Source: Streptomyces sp. AC550_RSS872 (lineage in GTDB: Bacteria > Actinomycetota > Actinomycetes > Streptomycetales > Streptomycetaceae). Taken from it: a DNA stretch of 64,000 bases. The DNA lies in NCBI RefSeq assembly GCF_019049285.1, contig NZ_JAGMUL010000026.1, forward strand, positions 422,634 through 486,633, written 5' to 3'. The notes under the pieces were generated by a model, which did not search any database, was not told where the DNA came from, and was given only the letters and a program-made list of their open reading frames with translations. The translations under genes were made by a program, and so were the position numbers. How positions within the stretch are numbered: position 1 is the stretch's first letter; each line of letters opens with the position of its first letter. Of this stretch, positions 58,317 through 64,000 are shown one piece after another.

Positions 58317-60334
58317 TGACCGTCGCCGTGGAGAAGACGGAGAAGCCGCAGAGACCGGAAGAGTCCCGGGACGCGGCGCAGACCGCTTCCGTCCAGCGCG
58401 TGCGCAAGGTCAGCCGGTCCATGGTCGTGGCCGCGATCCTCGTCGTCTGGCTGGTGCTCTTCGCCGTACTGCGCGGCAAGCAGACCCTCGCCCTGGGGGC
58501 GGCGGACCTGACCGATCTGCACCGGTGGTTCAACGACGTCAACGACTCGATCGGCGCCAACCGCAACTCCAACCCGCTCTTCCTGTACTTCTTCAACGAG
58601 ATCCGCCTGGTCATCGACTCCCTGGTGACCTTCGTACAGGAGCTGATCTCGCAGCCGTCCGCCGACCGTCCCCTCCCGCAGATCGGCTGGCTCGGTGTCG
58701 TCGGCATCGCCGGCTATGTCTCCTGGGCCGTGGGCAACTGGCGGGTCGCGCTCCTCGCGGTGGCCGGTTTCACCTTCCTCGGCCTTCAGGGCCTGTGGCA
58801 GGAGAGCATGGACACCCTGGCGCTGACCGTCTCCGCGGTGTTCGTGGCGCTGCTGTTCGCGATCCCGCTGGGCGTGTGGGCGGGGCTGTCGGACCGGTTC
58901 AACCGGGTCGTGACGCCCTTCCTGGACCTCATGCAGACCATGCCGACCTTCGTCTACCTGGCACCGCTGACCCTGTTCTTCCAGATCGGCCCGGCCTCCG
59001 CCACCATCGCCACCCTGATCTACGCGGCGCCGCCGACGATCCGCATCACCGCGCACGCCATCCGCTCCGTGCCGCAGACCACGGTCGAGGCGGCCGACTC
59101 GCTGGGTGCCACGCGACGGCAGTCCCTCATGAAGGTCCTGCTGCCGATGTCGAAGCGGACCGTGGTGATGGGTGTGAACCAGACGATCATGGCCGCCCTG
59201 GCCATGGTGACCATCGCGGCCCTGATCGACGCGCCCGGCCTCGGCAAGACCGTCGTCCAGGCCCTCCAGTCGCTCGACGTCGGCACCGCCTTCAACGCCG
59301 GTCTCGCGATCGTCGTCATGGCCATCGTGCTCGACCGCGTCGCCACCGCGGCGAGCGGCCGCGAGGAGGCGGCCCGGCGCTCGAAGAACCGGCTCCTGAC
59401 CTGGCGCCGCCCCCTGCTCGGTGCGGGCGGGGCCCTCGCCGCGGTCCTCGTCTACCTCTCCCACACCTATGTGTGGGCGGCCGAGTTCCCCGGCGATGCA
59501 GGTGTGGGCAGCGCCATCTCCAGCGGGGCGGACAGCGTGACCACCTGGGCGCAGGACAACCTGTCCGGCCTCACCAACGCCTTCCGCGACGCCATCACCA
59601 ACGGCCTGCTCAACCCGTTCCAGACGCTGCTCACCGACTCCCCGTGGTGGCTCGTCGGCGCCGCCCTGATCGGGCTCGGCGTCGTCCTCGGAGGATGGCG
59701 GGCCGGCCTCACCACGGCCGTGTGCGTGAGCCTGCTGGTCGGCACCGGGGTGTGGTCGGACAGCATGACGACGCTGGCGTCGACCGTCGTCGCCACGGTG
59801 CTCGTGCTGGTGCTCGGCATCGTCTTCGGCGTGTGGATGGGACGCAGCGCGCTCGTGGACCGGCTGCTGCGGCCGAGCCTGGACGCGGCGCAGGTCATGC
59901 CGCCGTTCGTCTATCTCGTGCCGTTCCTCGCGCTGTTCGGCGCGACACGCTTCACGGCGATCGTCGCCGCGGTCGTCTACGCGGCTCCCGTCGCCATGAA
60001 GATCATCGCGGACGGGGTACGGAACGTGCCCGCCACCACCGTGGAGGCGGCCACCTCGGCCGGGTGCAACACCTGGCAGATCATCACCAAGGTCCAGCTG
60101 CCGATGGCACGTGGCGCTCTGACCCTGGCCACCAACCAGGGTCTGATCTACGTGCTGTCGATGGTTGTGGTGGGCGGCCTGGTGGGGGCAGGCGCCCTCG
60201 GCTACGACGTCGTGGCCGGCTTCTCGCAGGGACAGCTGTACGGGAAGGGGCTCGCCGCGGGGCTCGCCATCGTCCTTCTCGGAGTCATGTTCGACCGGAT
60301 CACTCAGGCAGCGGCGCGACGTGCCGGCGCGTAA
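58316..60334 (+). CDS. proW: Quaternary-amine ABC importer permease, tandem-duplicated (ProW+ProW)
   Basis: 672 aa, about twice a normal ProW. Two BPD_transp_1 domains in one chain: the first with EAA-like loop EAADSLGATRRQSLMKVLLPMSKR (about 258-281) and the second with EAATSAGCNTWQIITKVQLPMARG (about 577-600). Each is preceded by LMQTMPTFVYLAPL or AAQVMPPFVYLVPF. The fusion supplies both halves of the channel in one polypeptide, an arrangement also seen in other actinobacterial betaine systems. An N-terminal cytoplasmic segment of about 35 residues precedes the first span. Confidence 0.93.
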
Positions 60335-60347
60335 GGAGCAACTGACC

Positions 60348-61325
60348 ATGGCAAGGCAAGCAAGACAGTGGAGAGTCGGCGTGGCCGGCATGGCGGTCCT
60401 CGGCCTCACCCTCACCGCCTGCGGCGGTGCGAAGGTCGGTGACAGCACCTCGGAGGCCGGCGGCTCGGGCAGCTCCGGCAAGTGCGGCGCCTTCAACCTC
60501 GCGGTCAACCCGTGGGTGGGCTACGAGGCCAACGCGGCGGTCATCGCGTACGTCGCGGAGAACGACCTCGGCTGCAAGGTCACCAAGAAGGACCTGAAGG
60601 AAGAGATCGCCTGGCAGGGCTTCGGGACCGGCGAGGTCGACGCGGTCGTCGAGAACTGGGGTCACGACGACCTGAAGAAGAAGTACATCACCGACCAGAA
60701 GACCGCCGTCGACGCCGGTCCGACCGGCAACGAAGGACTCATCGGCTGGTACGTCCCGCCGTGGCTGGCCAAGGCGCACCCGGACATCCTCGACTGGAAC
60801 AACCTCGACAAGTACGCGGCCGAGTTCAAGACGTCCGAGTCCGGCGGCAAGGGCCAGCTCCTCGACGGCGACCCGTCGTTCGTCACCAACGACGAAGCCC
60901 TGGTGAAGAACCTCAAGCTGGACTACAAGGTCGTGTACGCGGGCAGCGAGACCGCACTCATCCAGGCCTTCCGCAAGGCGGAGAAGGACAAGGAATGGGT
61001 GATCGGCTACTTCTACGAGCCACAGTGGTTCATGTCCGAGGTGCCGCTCAAGAAGGTCAAGCTGCCGGAGTACAAGGCGGGCTGCGACGCCGACGCGGAG
61101 AAGGTGAACTGCGACTACCCCGTGTACAAGCTGGACAAGATAGTCAGCGCGAAGTTCGCCAAGTCGGGCAGCCCGGCCTATGACCTGGTGAAGAACTTCA
61201 CCTGGAGCAACGAGGACCAGAACGCCGTGGCCAAGTACATCGCGGTGGACAGGATGACCCCCGAGGCGGCGGCCAAGAAGTGGGTCGACGCCAACCGCGA
61301 CAAGGTGGAGGCCTGGATCAAGTAG
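60348..61325 (+). CDS. proX: Glycine betaine/choline-binding lipoprotein (ProX/OpuAC type)
   Basis: 325 aa, ATG with AAGGAGC. Lipobox LTLTAC (Cys25). OpuAC domain: FNLAVNPWVGYEANAAVIAYVAENDLGCKV, EIAWQGFGTGEVDAVVENWG, GWYVPPWLAKAHPDILDWNNL and VIGYFYEPQWFMSEVPLKKVKLPEY. Tryptophans in NPWVGY, ENWGH, WYVPPW and PQW are the kind that form aromatic cages for trimethylammonium groups. Last gene of the betB operon, followed by a strong terminator. Confidence 0.93.
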   Translation: MARQARQWRVGVAGMAVLGLTLTACGGAKVGDSTSEAGGSGSSGKCGAFNLAVNPWVGYEANAAVIAYVAENDLGCKVTKKDLKEEIAWQGFGTGEVDAVVENWGHDDLKKKYITDQKTAVDAGPTGNEGLIGWYVPPWLAKAHPDILDWNNLDKYAAEFKTSESGGKGQLLDGDPSFVTNDEALVKNLKLDYKVVYAGSETALIQAFRKAEKDKEWVIGYFYEPQWFMSEVPLKKVKLPEYKAGCDADAEKVNCDYPVYKLDKIVSAKFAKSGSPAYDLVKNFTWSNEDQNAVAKYIAVDRMTPEAAAKKWVDANRDKVEAWIK

Positions 61326-61336
61326 ACCCCTCACGG

Positions 61337-61382
61337 ATGCCCGGTGGGCGGTGTGCGCAGACGTGCACCGCCCACCGGGCAT
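61337..61382 (+). terminator. Strong intrinsic terminator of the betB-proVWX operon
   Basis: A 17-bp stem: ATGCCCGGTGGGCGGTG (61337-61353) against CACCGCCCACCGGGCAT (61366-61382), loop of 12 nt, then CCTGTTTTTCC. Has a T-run, rare for this DNA. Confidence 0.95.
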
Positions 61383-61453
61383 TCCTGTTTTTCCAGGCCG
61401 TTCCGCGGGGTCCGCGGACCTCTTGACACCCACCTGCACGACAGGCACATTGA

Positions 61454-63946
<2,493 letters not shown>

Positions 63947-63971
63947 GCGGCTGCGAGGAAGGGGCCGCGAC

Positions 63972-64000
63972 ATGGCGTCGTCCGTGTGCGGCTACGTCGT
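63972..64000 (+). CDS. Start of an unidentified gene (truncated by window end)
   Basis: ATG 63972 with a GAGGAAGGGG ribosome region, 25 bp after dmgO; only MASSVCGYVV is visible. Likely co-transcribed with dmgO. Too short to identify. Confidence 0.5.

Overview
The window is high-GC DNA with third-position GC bias, frequent GTG starts, ATGA/GTGA gene overlaps, twin-arginine and lipoprotein signals, and mycothiol-type genes. All of this points to a Streptomyces or close actinomycete chromosome, probably an accessory arm region. No tRNA, rRNA, CRISPR array or transposase was seen.

Region 1 (1-15831) is an organosulfur acquisition island. On the minus strand are a truncated SsuB/TauB-type ATPase, its lipoprotein SsuA/TauA-type binding protein, an FAD/NAD(P)-binding oxidoreductase and an amino-acid-type ABC permease. 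On the plus strand are two flavin monooxygenases (the second a clear SsuD), a GNAT acetyltransferase, a complete polar-amino-acid-type ABC transporter with two binding proteins, an SsuE-like FMN reductase, an SfnB/DszC-like flavoprotein, a cysteine-free Rrf2 repressor and a Xi-class glutathionyl-hydroquinone-reductase-like protein. Three very short ORFs ahead of these operons encode the actinobacterial putative leader peptide with the RHIDxxR..S..C signature. Two of them sit directly downstream of CTAG/TAGGGAA sites that probably bind the Rrf2 protein, so sulfur control looks two-layered (repressor plus attenuation).

Region 2 (15844-28250) holds a methyltransferase, a Tat-exported berberine-bridge-type oxidase, a strip of gene wreckage (HAD hydrolase remnant), an astacin-like metalloprotease and an LAL-type LuxR regulator. 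It also holds a striking protease module: a TPR-CHAT (caspase-like) protein divergent from a signal-less subtilase, a sigma-70 factor and a small acidic beta-rich protein. The last three overlap by 4 bp each. An N-formylglutamate amidohydrolase closes the region.

Region 3 (28288-36352) is mostly housekeeping: monomeric isocitrate dehydrogenase, an MscS channel, an enoyl-CoA hydratase, an LPG-synthase-like membrane protein, and an ABC exporter behind a near-perfect SoxR-type promoter. Two copies of a 54-bp interspersed repeat flank icd/mscS.

Region 4 (36775-45808) is a carbohydrate locus: a Tat-exported GH2 beta-galactosidase with an inserted LamG domain, a secreted LamG/GH-A-clan/CBM glycosidase, and a LacI regulator with four CGAACCGGTTCG operators in the divergent promoter region.

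Region 5 (46363-64000) is a choline/glycine-betaine catabolic island. ProVWX-type genes import betaine or choline, BetA and BetB oxidise choline to betaine, and a Rieske oxygenase with its ferredoxin and reductase demethylates betaine to dimethylglycine. A dimethylglycine oxidase continues to sarcosine. S-(hydroxymethyl)mycothiol dehydrogenase plus a metallo-beta-lactamase-fold hydrolase remove formaldehyde, and MTHFR and PurU process folate-bound C1 units. An IclR regulator lies in the middle. Seven promoters of the island carry the same unusual composite operator: two 17-bp imperfect inverted repeats (GTTGCG-N5-CGCAAC) separated by exactly 2 bp. At six of them it is placed just downstream of a TTGAC(A/C/G) -35 and its -10. 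This looks like a self-contained regulon that can be read directly from the sequence.
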